Part shown: piece after piece, positions 45,685-53,255 of the stretch | How positions within the stretch are numbered: the first letter of the stretch is position 1 | Layout: each line of letters begins with the position of its first letter | DNA from: Bog-473 sp963745665 | GTDB lineage: Bacteria > Actinomycetota > Acidimicrobiia > Acidimicrobiales > RAAP-2 | Direction: 5' to 3' | Assembly (NCBI GenBank): GCA_963745665.1 | Contig: CAVUYE010000002.1 | Location: 2,170,001-2,234,000 of the forward strand | DNA length: 64,000 nt | Program-made: the position numbers and the translations under genes | The notes under the pieces: generated by a model | Database searches by the model: none | Told to the model about the DNA's origin: nothing | The model's input: the letters and a program-made list of their open reading frames with translations, nothing else

Positions 45685-46177
45685 ATGGCACGCTCGCTCT
45701 ACCGCTCCGTGACCTACGGTCTCGACGCCTCGTTGGCGCTGGCGGGCACCGTGGCCCGAGTGGGCGGACGCACGGACGCGGACAGTCTCGCCTCGGACCT
45801 CTCGTACAGCGGCGTCCGCAACGGGGCGTTTCTGAGCCGGTTGGCCAACGCCCGCCTCTTCGGGCTCGTCGCGGGCCGATCGGGTCAGGTCGTCCTCACC
45901 GACCGCGGGCGCCGCTGCCTCTCCGACGATCCCGGGGTGCGCCGGGTGGCCCTGGCCGAAGCCTGCTGGGCGGTGCCTCTGTTCCACCGTGTCCTCGAGG
46001 ATGCATCGGACCGGGAGCTCGGGGACGCCGACGCGCTCGCCACCGTGCTCGAAACCCGCTTCGGGGAAGACTCCGCCAAATGTCGGACGACCGCCCGGGT
46101 TCTGCTCGAGTCGGCTGAGCGGGCCGGACTCCTCCGGGACGGAGAGGTCGATCTCTCCCTGGTCAGAGACCCCATAA
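45685..46177 (+). CDS. Winged-helix-like protein, probable 1-nt insertion near the 3' end
   Basis: About 163 residues. The N-terminal ~90 residues look like a winged helix: SLYRSVTYGLDASLALAGTV, LASDLSYSGVRNGAFLSRL, ANARLFGLVAGRSGQVVLTD, RGRRCLSDD, resembling DUF5343-type HTH modules. A helical part follows (EACWAVPLFHRVLEDASD, TTARVLLESAERAGLLRDG). The frame as given has no stop and runs into the next gene. Removing one base near 46166 (CTGGTCAGAGACC) gives SLVETP and a TAA at 46175-46177, 164 codons. I therefore end it there. Probably a regulator; the target is unknown. Divergent from the MoxR operon. Confidence 0.55.
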
Positions 46178-46305
46178 CGAATTTTACGGATTCGGATGCA
46201 AACCCTGGACGCGCGTTCGCACCCTCGGTACGATGGCTTTGGAGCCCGCATGTCAGGCGGGCTACTCGCCACAGTCGGCACCGGGCCGACAAGGGGGGCA
46301 CCACC

Positions 46306-47571
46306 GTGGACGATGGGACGTCGGCACGCCGTGCAGGGCAGTCCCCGGACGACGGTGGCCTGTGGATCGACGAAGGGACGGGGTCGCCCCGCGTCCGCAC
46401 CCACCCCCGCCGTACGGGCATAGTCCTCGGGGTCGCGGCCTGCGTGGCACTGATCGGCATCCCGGTCGGGCTCCTGGCCACCTCGGGGTCGGAACCTGCG
46501 CAACGGTCGGCCCTGCAACACCACGTCACAGTGAGCGGAAGCCTCGCCAGGCGGTCGGTTCTGGCCGCGCTCAGCGCCACCACGGACTCGGGGAACTTCG
46601 CCTTCACCTACCAGCTGAGCGCAACGCCGTACGCCAGCAGCGCCTCCTCCGGAGCCTGCGCAGGCCCCGGGTGCCCGCCGTCCCCGGCCGTCCAGAGCCC
46701 CACGGTGCAGGGGTCGGGAACGATCAACACCGATCCGATGGCGATGGCGGCATCGGCCGACATCAGCTCGGACGGCGTGACCGGGCTGCAGGTCGGCGTG
46801 CGGGTCGATCCCACGACGGTGTGGGAGGTATCCGACTCGGACAACCAGCTGACCCCCGATCCCAGCGACGCGGGAGGGACTCCCCTCGCCGGGTTTGCCA
46901 GCCTTGTCCAGGGCACGCTCGGTCAGCGGGAGGGAGCGGTGGCCATGATGGGAATGGCCAGCCCGACCGGGTACCTCGACCTGGAGCAACCGGCTGTCAC
47001 CAGTGCGACCGAAGTGGGTACGGCAACGGTCGACGGGGTGGCCGTCACGCAATACGAGCTGGCGGTCGACCCAAACTCTCTGGCGACGGCGCCCGGGACG
47101 AGCTCCGAGGAGCAGAGTGCAATCGACGCCGCGGTCACCACCCTCTCGGCGGAGGGGTACACCACGATTCACGACCTCGTCTCCATTGACGCGTCGGGGT
47201 TCATCCGCGAATCGACGTCAACGGTGACATTCGCCGACGCAGGAACTGTCACGCTCGACGCGCACTTCTCGAACTTCGGGTGCGCCGGCACCGTCCTGAT
47301 GCCGGGCCAGGAAGGCATCTCGACGCCACCCTCCGGCTGCAATTCGGCCGACACCGGTTCGGTACCGACGACGACCACCTCGACGTCGACATCCACGACG
47401 ACGACATCCACGGCGGCGACCGGGTCGAGCCAGCTGGCTCCGACGACCATTCCCCCCGCCACACCGCTGCCACCCTCCACGACGACGAGCACGTCCACGC
47501 CTCCTGGAGTCACCACCACCTCGACGACGTCGTCGCAGTCCACCTCGACGACCACAACCAGTACCGGTTGA
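46306..47571 (+). CDS. Membrane-anchored extracellular protein with Thr-rich tail (paralog A)
   Basis: A ~421-residue protein starting at GTG 46306, with AAGGGGGG six nt upstream. Short cytoplasmic part with GLWIDEGTG, one membrane helix at ~38-58 (GIVLGVAACVALIGIPVGLL), then an extracellular domain (SVLAALSATTDSGNFAFTYQ, GSGTINTDPMAM, GMASPTGYLDLEQPAV, VAVTQYELAVDP, ASGFIRESTSTVTFAD) ending in the two-Cys motif FGCAGTVLMPGQ-x(8)-GC. The last ~75 residues are almost only Thr, Ser and Pro. The fold resembles LppX/LprG-like lipid-binding domains in layout, though this is uncertain. It is 44% or so alike by eye to the next gene in the motif regions. Function unknown. Confidence 0.7.
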   Translation: MDDGTSARRAGQSPDDGGLWIDEGTGSPRVRTHPRRTGIVLGVAACVALIGIPVGLLATSGSEPAQRSALQHHVTVSGSLARRSVLAALSATTDSGNFAFTYQLSATPYASSASSGACAGPGCPPSPAVQSPTVQGSGTINTDPMAMAASADISSDGVTGLQVGVRVDPTTVWEVSDSDNQLTPDPSDAGGTPLAGFASLVQGTLGQREGAVAMMGMASPTGYLDLEQPAVTSATEVGTATVDGVAVTQYELAVDPNSLATAPGTSSEEQSAIDAAVTTLSAEGYTTIHDLVSIDASGFIRESTSTVTFADAGTVTLDAHFSNFGCAGTVLMPGQEGISTPPSGCNSADTGSVPTTTTSTSTSTTTTSTAATGSSQLAPTTIPPATPLPPSTTTSTSTPPGVTTTSTTSSQSTSTTTTSTG

Positions 47572-47604
47572 CCATGACAACGGCCGACTGAAGAGGGGCG
47601 CGCC

Positions 47605-48915
47605 ATGACCGACAACGAAGAGCGCGATGGACTCTGGTTCGAGGATCCCCCCGCCGGCACGAGCCGATCCGCCAACCGGCGCCGGGTGGGCGTCGTCGTG
47701 ACCTGCATCGTGTGCGTGGCCGCGCTTGCGGTTCCGGTGGCGTTTGCGCTCTCGTCGAATGGGCCGTCCGCCCCGCACGCGCAGACGGCACCGCACCTCA
47801 CGCGGGGCGTTGCCGAGCAACAGGTCCTGTCGGCGTTGAGTGCCACCACGACCTCCGGCAGCTTCAACGTCAGCTACGAGTTCGACCCGCTCACTCCGCC
47901 TACCGTCAGCACGACAACCACGACGGTGCCCTCCTGCCACGTCGTGACCGTCTGGACCCCGAACAGCGGGACGAGTAGCGGCGGCGGCCAAAGCGCTCCA
48001 CCCCCCACCACCGGCCAGATCACAGAATGCCCGGGAACCGCATCCCCGGGCCTCAGCTCCCCCACCACCGGCCAGGGAACGATCGATACCGACCCGTTCG
48101 CGATGGTCGCCGTGTCGAACGTGCCGGGCCTCGGAGTAATCACGCTCCGGGACAACGGCACCGACGTCTGGGAGTTCGGTGGCGGCAACTACGGGCTGGC
48201 CCCGGGGTCACAGGAGTCTGGACCGGGTGCATCGCTCTCCGGATTCGCCGGCCTCGTGGAGGGCACGTTGGGGGCACGGTCGGGGGCTCTGGCGATGGGC
48301 GGCTTGGCGAGCCCGACCGGGTATCTCGATCTCGACCAGAGCATGATCACCGGCGCCGACCAGACGGGGACCGGGACGATCGACGGCGTGCCGGTCACGG
48401 TGTACGAGATCTCCATCGACCCAGCGCAGGGTGCCGACGTGCCCGGCATCAATGCCGAAGAGGCGAAAGCGATCACGGATGCGGCTGCCCTCTTGAAGCA
48501 ACAGGGCTATACCGGGACGACGACGCAGGTCTCCGTCGATGCGTCCGGTTACATCCGCCAGACGCGTTCGGTGGCGCACTTCTCCGACGGGTCCACGAGC
48601 ACGAGCGAGGCGACCTTCTCCGACTTCGGATGCGCCGGGACCGTGCTGATGCCGGGACAGACCGGACCCACCACGCCGCCTGCCGGATGCGTGTCGCCGG
48701 ACACCGGCGTCGCGGCGGCGACTGGTTCGACCGTCCCGTCGTCATCAACGACGACGTCGTCAACGGTGTCCTCGACGACCTTGCCGTCCACAACGTTGCC
48801 ACCGACGACCACAACGTCGGTGACCCAGCCACCGACCTCCTCCACGACGACGTCGACGAGCACGACCCAGTCGACCCCGACGACGGGTCAAGGAGTCACG
48901 ACGCCGACCGGCTGA
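47605..48915 (+). CDS. Membrane-anchored extracellular protein with Thr-rich tail (paralog B)
   Basis: A 436-residue tandem paralog of the preceding gene, 33 bp downstream. Cytoplasmic TDNEERDGLWFEDPPAG, membrane helix at ~28-49 (VGVVVTCIVCVAALAVPVAF), extracellular domain with VLSALSATTTSGSFNVSYEF, GQGTIDTDPFAMVAV, GLASPTGYLDLDQSMI, VPVTVYEISIDPAQG, ASGYIRQTRSVAHFSD and the closing FGCAGTVLMPGQ-x(8)-GC motif. It differs by an extra Gly/Ser/Pro-rich loop with a Cys pair near residues 110-145. The Thr/Ser tail matches paralog A. Probably a surface-displayed binding domain on a stalk; function unknown. Confidence 0.75.
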   Translation: MTDNEERDGLWFEDPPAGTSRSANRRRVGVVVTCIVCVAALAVPVAFALSSNGPSAPHAQTAPHLTRGVAEQQVLSALSATTTSGSFNVSYEFDPLTPPTVSTTTTTVPSCHVVTVWTPNSGTSSGGGQSAPPPTTGQITECPGTASPGLSSPTTGQGTIDTDPFAMVAVSNVPGLGVITLRDNGTDVWEFGGGNYGLAPGSQESGPGASLSGFAGLVEGTLGARSGALAMGGLASPTGYLDLDQSMITGADQTGTGTIDGVPVTVYEISIDPAQGADVPGINAEEAKAITDAAALLKQQGYTGTTTQVSVDASGYIRQTRSVAHFSDGSTSTSEATFSDFGCAGTVLMPGQTGPTTPPAGCVSPDTGVAAATGSTVPSSSTTTSSTVSSTTLPSTTLPPTTTTSVTQPPTSSTTTSTSTTQSTPTTGQGVTTPTG

Positions 48916-48962
48916 AGCCTCGAATCTCGGTCCGAACTGCTCGTCACGCAGGCTCGTCCCCG

Positions 48963-48980
48963 CAGGTCCCAAAAGACCTG
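48963..48980. terminator. Small hairpin between paralog B and tRNA-Pro
   Basis: CAGGTC-CCAAAA-GACCTG, a perfect 6-bp stem with a 6-nt loop, 48 bp after the paralog B stop and 43 bp before the tRNA. It could end the upstream transcript; there is no U-run. Confidence 0.3.
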
Positions 48981-49023
48981 GTCAGGCCGCTAGGATCCTC
49001 AGAGCCTCGTTGAGAGGGACATA

Positions 49024-49097
49024 CGGGATGTAGCGCAGCTTGGCAGCGCGCCTGCTTTGGGAGCAGGAGGTCCGGGGTTCAAATCCCCGCATCCCGA
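49024..49097 (+). tRNA. tRNA-Pro (anticodon TGG)
   Basis: A 74-nt cloverleaf: acceptor CGGGATG/CATCCCG, D-arm GCGC...GCGC, anticodon stem CCTGC/GCAGG around loop TTTGGGA (anticodon TGG), T-arm CGGGG-TTCAAAT-CCCCG, discriminator A. The CCA end is not encoded. It reads codon CCA and probably other Pro codons by wobble. The site is also a possible integration target, but I see no duplicated 3' end in the downstream 15 kb. Confidence 0.97.
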
Positions 49098-49181
49098 CCG
49101 ATCGCGGTCCTGACATCCGCGTGGACGGCCAAGCTCGGAGACGTGCCTACCCTGGCAACACACCAGGAGGGTGCAAAACGG

Positions 49182-51914
49182 ATGAGCAGCAGCGCGGACG
49201 AATGGCCTCTGGTCGGCCGGGTCGAGGAACTGGCCCTGCTGCGCCAGCTGCGCTCGGGTTCGCCCGCTGTGAGTGCGGTGATCAGCGGACCGGCGGGCGT
49301 CGGCAAGTCGCGCCTGGCCCATGAAGCGGTCCAAGAAGCGGCCAATGACGGATGGGCGACGTTGGGCATCCGAGGCAGCGTCGGCTACGCGGGCGTGGCG
49401 CTCGGACCCTTTCGCACGGTGCTCGGCCGCCAGGGTCCCGCCGAGCTGACCGAACTGACCGAGTCCGTGACGCACCAGCTGGTTTCCATGCGGTCACCGA
49501 GAGGTCTGCTCATGCTCGTCGACGACGGCCAGGCCCTCGACGAGTTCTCGGCCGCGTTGCTCCATCAAGTCGTGGCGGCCGGCCTGGCCGTGGCGATCAT
49601 CACCACGAGAGCGGGCGCGCCTGTGCCGGCTGCGCTGACCGACATCTGGAAGGACGGGTTCGCCCAGCGGGTCGAGCTCCAGAACCTCTCTCGCCTCGAG
49701 ACGCTGGAGCTCTTGGCCAAGGGCCTCGACGGGAACGTGCAGGACAGCAGTGCCAACAGGATCTGGAACGTGACCGAGGGCAACCCGCTCTATCTTCGAG
49801 AGGTCGTCCTCTCGAGCCGCGAGACCGGCGCTCTGAGCCGGGCCGAGGGCGAGTGGCGATGGCGGGGCGAGTGGGCCACCGGAGCCCGGCTGCAGGAGAT
49901 CGTCGGGGCGAGGTTGGGCACCCTGGACCCCGATGAGCTCACGGCCATGGAGTTGCTCGCCCTGGCAGGATCCCTGCCGCTCTCGCTTCTCGCTGAGCTC
50001 GCGACGGCCGCGGCGGTCCAGCGTCTGGAGGGGCGCGGGCTCGTCACCACCGAGCAAAGCGGCCACCGGTTGGAGGTGTCGATTGCGCAACCTCTGCATG
50101 CCGAAGTGCTGCGTCGCAAGATGCCTGCACTGCAGCAGCGGTCGGTGCGCCACACCCTGGTCGACGCGCTGCTGGCCAGTGGAGCGCGGCGGACAGCCGA
50201 CCGTGTCCGAATTGCGTGCTGGTCGCTGGGGTTGGGCGTCGAAGTCGATCCGATGACCCTGTCCCTCGGCAGCGACGCCTCGCTCTTCTCGATCGGCCAG
50301 GCGATTTCCGTGCGGCTGCAGGAAATCTTGCCCCATGCCCTCGGCGGGCTCCCGACGGACGGCCCGGTCGTCCGCCAGAACCACAGGGTGGCGGTGCAGC
50401 TGGCCCGAGCGTCCTACGAACAGAACGGCGGCCTACGCGAGGGGGTCGCCCTGGCGAACACCCTGGCGTGGGTGGGCGCCACGGCAGAGGCCGAGATCGT
50501 GCTGGCCGAGCTCTCCGTCAAGGCGGAGGCGACTGATGATCGCATCCGTCTGGCACTGGGCCTGGCCTGGGTGCGCTTCTGGGGGCGCTTCCTGGTCGAG
50601 GAGGCCCGGGCGGGCCTCGTGGAGGCGGCCGACGAAGCCGAGAGGTGCGGCGGCGACCCCTCGCTGCTGGCCGACATCCACCAGGACCTGGCCGGCATCG
50701 CGCTCAACACGGCCCAACCGGCGGCTGCATTGACTTCCGCGCAGAGCGCGGCCGCGGCACAGGGCGTCCCGCTCAGCAGGAGCGTCGCCGCGCCGGCCGC
50801 CGCGGCAGCCCTCGTCTACCTCGGTCGATGCGGCGAGGCGGTCGCGCTCGTCGACGCCGCGTTGCCACCGGCCCAGCAGAGCGGGCACCCGCTGTCAGTG
50901 GCGCAGCTCCTGTTCGCGCGGGCGGCCGCACAGTCACGTCTCGGTGAGTTCGAAGAGGCCCGACGCCTGACCGAGTGGCTGCGCGACGTGGCCCTCGCCG
51001 ACGGCCTCCTCGACGCCACGGCGATCTTTGGCGTGCTCCTGGGTGAGATCCTGCTCGGACAGGGTCGTCCGGGAAGCGCGGGGCGAATTTTCCGGGACTC
51101 GGCTGGCCTACTCGCCGAGCGTGACCTCTTCGGCTACCGGCCCTGGGCGCTCTCAGGCCTGGCGCGGGCACGGGCGCTGTCGGGCGAGGAGGAGTCCGCC
51201 GAGTCCGCGCTCGACGAGGCGCGTCGGTCGCAACCGATCAGCCGCAACTTCGACATGTCGCTCTACCTGGCCGAGAGCGAGATCCACCGGCTGGCCGGAC
51301 GCACGGAGGCAGCCGCCACGGCTGCACGCAGCGGAGCGGCGTGGGCGCGGGACGCCGGCATGGTCGGCGACGAGGTCCAGGGACTGCAGGCGTGGGTACG
51401 CGTGGAGCCGTCGGCGGAAGCCGCGGCACGCCTGGCCGAGCTGGCGGACATGACGGACAGTCCACTCGTTCGCGCCATCGCCGACCACGCCCGGGCGGTG
51501 ACAACGTCCGATGCGGATTTGTTGCGCGACGTCAGTGAGCGTTTCGCCGCGATGTCGGCGTGGTGGTTCGCCGCCGAGGCCGCTGCCGCTGCGGCCGTCG
51601 TGCTGGAGCGGCGCCACCAGGCAAGACCTGCCGCGGCGGCCGCGCGCCTGGCCGAAAACTACGGCCAGCAGTGCGAAACACTGCGGCTCCCCAGCGCCGA
51701 CGTCCTGACGGGCCCCGGTCGGCTCACCAATCGCGAGCGCGAGGTGGCGACTCTCGCCGCCACGGGACGCTCGACCAAGGAGATCGCCGAGCGGATGCAC
51801 GTGTCGCCGCGCACGGTCGAGAACCACCTTCACCACGCCTACGTCAAGCTCGGCGTGACGGACCGATCTGCCCTTGCGTCGGCACTCGCTCCGGGTGCCA
51901 GGACACAGAACTGA
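49182..51914 (+). CDS. Large LuxR-family (LAL-type) ATPase transcriptional regulator
   Basis: A 910-residue regulator. The N-terminal AAA/STAND-type ATPase has Walker A ISGPAGVGKSRLA (residues ~36-44) and a Walker B-like LLMLVDDGQALD. A long alpha-helical TPR-like middle follows (LADIHQDLAGIALNTAQPAA, VAQLLFARAAAQSRLGEFEEA). The C-terminal ~65 residues are a LuxR/GerE helix-turn-helix: LTNREREVATLAATGRSTKE, IAERMHVSPRTVENHLHHAY. Such proteins oligomerise on ligand or ATP binding to activate nearby genes. ATG 49182 follows AGGAGG at 49165 (11-nt spacing). It is upstream of, and on the same strand as, a small gene and three exported-protein genes that it may control. Confidence 0.9.
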   Translation: MSSSADEWPLVGRVEELALLRQLRSGSPAVSAVISGPAGVGKSRLAHEAVQEAANDGWATLGIRGSVGYAGVALGPFRTVLGRQGPAELTELTESVTHQLVSMRSPRGLLMLVDDGQALDEFSAALLHQVVAAGLAVAIITTRAGAPVPAALTDIWKDGFAQRVELQNLSRLETLELLAKGLDGNVQDSSANRIWNVTEGNPLYLREVVLSSRETGALSRAEGEWRWRGEWATGARLQEIVGARLGTLDPDELTAMELLALAGSLPLSLLAELATAAAVQRLEGRGLVTTEQSGHRLEVSIAQPLHAEVLRRKMPALQQRSVRHTLVDALLASGARRTADRVRIACWSLGLGVEVDPMTLSLGSDASLFSIGQAISVRLQEILPHALGGLPTDGPVVRQNHRVAVQLARASYEQNGGLREGVALANTLAWVGATAEAEIVLAELSVKAEATDDRIRLALGLAWVRFWGRFLVEEARAGLVEAADEAERCGGDPSLLADIHQDLAGIALNTAQPAAALTSAQSAAAAQGVPLSRSVAAPAAAAALVYLGRCGEAVALVDAALPPAQQSGHPLSVAQLLFARAAAQSRLGEFEEARRLTEWLRDVALADGLLDATAIFGVLLGEILLGQGRPGSAGRIFRDSAGLLAERDLFGYRPWALSGLARARALSGEEESAESALDEARRSQPISRNFDMSLYLAESEIHRLAGRTEAAATAARSGAAWARDAGMVGDEVQGLQAWVRVEPSAEAAARLAELADMTDSPLVRAIADHARAVTTSDADLLRDVSERFAAMSAWWFAAEAAAAAAVVLERRHQARPAAAAARLAENYGQQCETLRLPSADVLTGPGRLTNREREVATLAATGRSTKEIAERMHVSPRTVENHLHHAYVKLGVTDRSALASALAPGARTQN

Positions 51915-51936
51915 GTAGGTACACCCGCCAAATCTG

Positions 51937-51949
51937 AGTACGGCGTACT
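51937..51949. promoter_or_regulatory. Candidate operator palindrome AGTAC-GGC-GTACT
   Basis: Perfect 5-bp inverted repeat with a 3-nt centre, 23 bp after the LuxR-family stop and 38 bp before the start of the next gene. A half-site-like TGAGTAGGTAC lies just upstream at about 51911. The size and symmetry fit a dimeric LuxR-type HTH. Binding by the adjacent regulator is inference. Confidence 0.45.
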
Positions 51950-51973
51950 GAAGACTCTTCACTTCGGCTTTCG

Positions 51974-51979
51974 TACCCT
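51974..51979 (+). promoter_or_regulatory. Candidate -10 box (TACCCT) for a leaderless transcript
   Basis: TACCCT fits the actinobacterial TANNNT consensus and ends 7 bp before GTG 51987, so transcription would start at or next to the start codon. The palindrome at 51937-51949 then lies roughly at the -35 to -50 position, where an activator would bind. No good ribosome-binding site stands before the GTG. Confidence 0.4.
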
Positions 51980-51986
51980 CGAAGGC

Positions 51987-52250
51987 GTGGATCGATTGTC
52001 CGCTGTCCGGTTGCTCCCCGCACCGTACGCAGTGGCAATCCGGCTCCGAGACGAGGGTCAGCACGATCACGTGATCGCGCTGGCGCTCGAGATCGACGAG
52101 GACCAGGTGCCGACGCTGCTGCAGATCGCGGACAGCAAGCTCAGCAATGTCATGAGCCTGGACCCCAGCGCATCGTCTCGGACCGACGGCACCGGTCGCC
52201 CACATGCCATTCCGGCACGCAAGAAACGAGACGAGGGAGGATCCTCATGA
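51987..52250 (+). CDS. Small HTH-like protein heading the exported-protein operon
   Basis: An 87-residue protein whose first ~55 residues (LLPAPYAVAIRLRDEGQHDH, VIALALEIDEDQVPTLLQIA, DSKLSNVM) resemble a short sigma-4-like or HTH helical module seen as small conserved actinobacterial proteins. The rest is charged and disordered. Start GTG 51987, possibly leaderless; TTG 51996 is an alternative. The ATGA at its stop couples it to the exported protein gene. It may be a DNA-binding cofactor of the LuxR-type regulator; this is inference. Confidence 0.6.
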   Translation: MDRLSAVRLLPAPYAVAIRLRDEGQHDHVIALALEIDEDQVPTLLQIADSKLSNVMSLDPSASSRTDGTGRPHAIPARKKRDEGGSS

Positions 52251-52738
52251 AGTTCACGAACAAGAAACTGTTCATCGGCATCGCCACCGCGACCACCGCC
52301 ATCGGCCTCGGCTGCGGTGTGGCCGCTGCCTTCTGGGCCGTGTCCGGCTCCGGGTCGGGTTCCGGTGCTGCGAGCGTGGCGCAGTCGCTCACGGTGATTC
52401 CCGAGACGCCTTCGGGTGCCAATGCGGCGCTGTTCCCGGGTGGGCCTGCCGGTTCGGTCTACTTCGAGATCACCAACCCGAATCCGTATCCAGTCCAAAT
52501 CACAGGAGTGAGCTGGAGCTCACCGACGTCGACAGCGACAGGTTCGTGTGCGAGCTCGAACATCAGCGTCGACCCCGGCGCCCCGACCAGCGGCCTCAGC
52601 ATCACCGTGCCCGCCGACACGACCAGCCCACTCACCTCGATCGCCGGCGTCCTCGACCTGTTGACGACGGCCGGACCCGGCTGCCAGGGAGTCGCCTTCG
52701 ACGTGGTCATGAACGTCACCGGCGCCCAGGAAGCATAA
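52247..52738 (+). CDS. Exported protein with SipW-type-like signal and Ig-like fold (first of three)
   Basis: A 163-residue exported protein. Signal: KFTNKKLFIGIATATTAIGL then GCGVAAAFWAVSGSGSGSG, a pattern like the TasA/CalY-type precursors cleaved by SipW-class peptidases (AAFW followed by a small-residue stretch). The mature part is beta-rich, LFPGGPAGSVYFEITNPNPY, VQITGVSWSSP, and two Cys (GSCASSN and GPGCQG) that could pair. Preceded by GGGAGG. The shared FPG...NP pattern recurs in the next protein. Possible fibre or surface-layer subunit; function unknown. Confidence 0.72.
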   Translation: MKFTNKKLFIGIATATTAIGLGCGVAAAFWAVSGSGSGSGAASVAQSLTVIPETPSGANAALFPGGPAGSVYFEITNPNPYPVQITGVSWSSPTSTATGSCASSNISVDPGAPTSGLSITVPADTTSPLTSIAGVLDLLTTAGPGCQGVAFDVVMNVTGAQEA

Positions 52739-52769
52739 CGACCGGCGCCGGCGAGCAGGAGCTGCGGAG

Positions 52770-53255
52770 ATGCCCCGCGTGACCCTGTGGTGGGCAGCGA
52801 TCGCGCTGTGGGTGGGGGCAATCTGCACGGTTGTGTGGATCGATGCGGCGCCGACCCCGAGGTCGGGCGTCCTCGTCGGCTACGGCGAGTCGGCACCCGG
52901 GGCGGCGAACGCCCCGGGTGCCGCAAGCCGCCTGATCACCGCCAGGTTCTCCATCACCGGCAGCGTCGGGGGACTTTTCCCGGGGAGGACGTTCCCCCTC
53001 GTGCTCACCTTGACCAATCCTCTGACAGTGGCCATCAAGGTCAGCTCGATCACGACCACAGTGAGGAACGCCTCGACCCTCTGCGTCGCCGGCGATCTCA
53101 CGGTGACCAGCTTCTCCGGCCACCTCGTCGTGGGAGCCCGCAAATCCGCCGAGGCGACGGTCCACGTCACCTTGGCCCACTCGACACCCAACGCTTGCCA
53201 GGGTGCCCATTTCCCGTTCCTCTACCGCGGTCTTGCGACGGCGGCACGGCGGTGA
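52770..53255 (+). CDS. Exported protein with Ig-like domain (second of three)
   Basis: A 161-residue protein with a membrane or signal helix at residues ~5-25 (TLWWAAIALWVGAICTVVWI). The mature domain has SITGSVGGLFPGRTFPLVLT, LTNPLTVAIKVSSITTTV and two Cys (STLCVAG, NACQGAH). This mirrors the preceding protein (FPG, then TNP, then a Cys pair), so both probably share one Ig-like fold. A start at 52770 with CGGAG upstream. The stop overlaps the next gene by GTGA. Function unknown; likely anchored rather than cleaved because the hydrophobic stretch lacks a clear cleavage site. Confidence 0.68.
   Translation: MPRVTLWWAAIALWVGAICTVVWIDAAPTPRSGVLVGYGESAPGAANAPGAASRLITARFSITGSVGGLFPGRTFPLVLTLTNPLTVAIKVSSITTTVRNASTLCVAGDLTVTSFSGHLVVGARKSAEATVHVTLAHSTPNACQGAHFPFLYRGLATAARR

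Noticed and set aside
4016..46177. Programmed +1 frameshifting as the main explanation for all broken genes
   Set aside because: The sites share no slippery sequence, stop codon or downstream structure, two have the opposite sign, and they fall in unrelated genes; inserted bases near G/C runs are simpler. Kept only as an alternative to test.
45679..47172. 497-codon minus-strand frame opposite paralog A
   Set aside because: Shadow frame rich in Arg and Gly; no start signal or recognisable domain.
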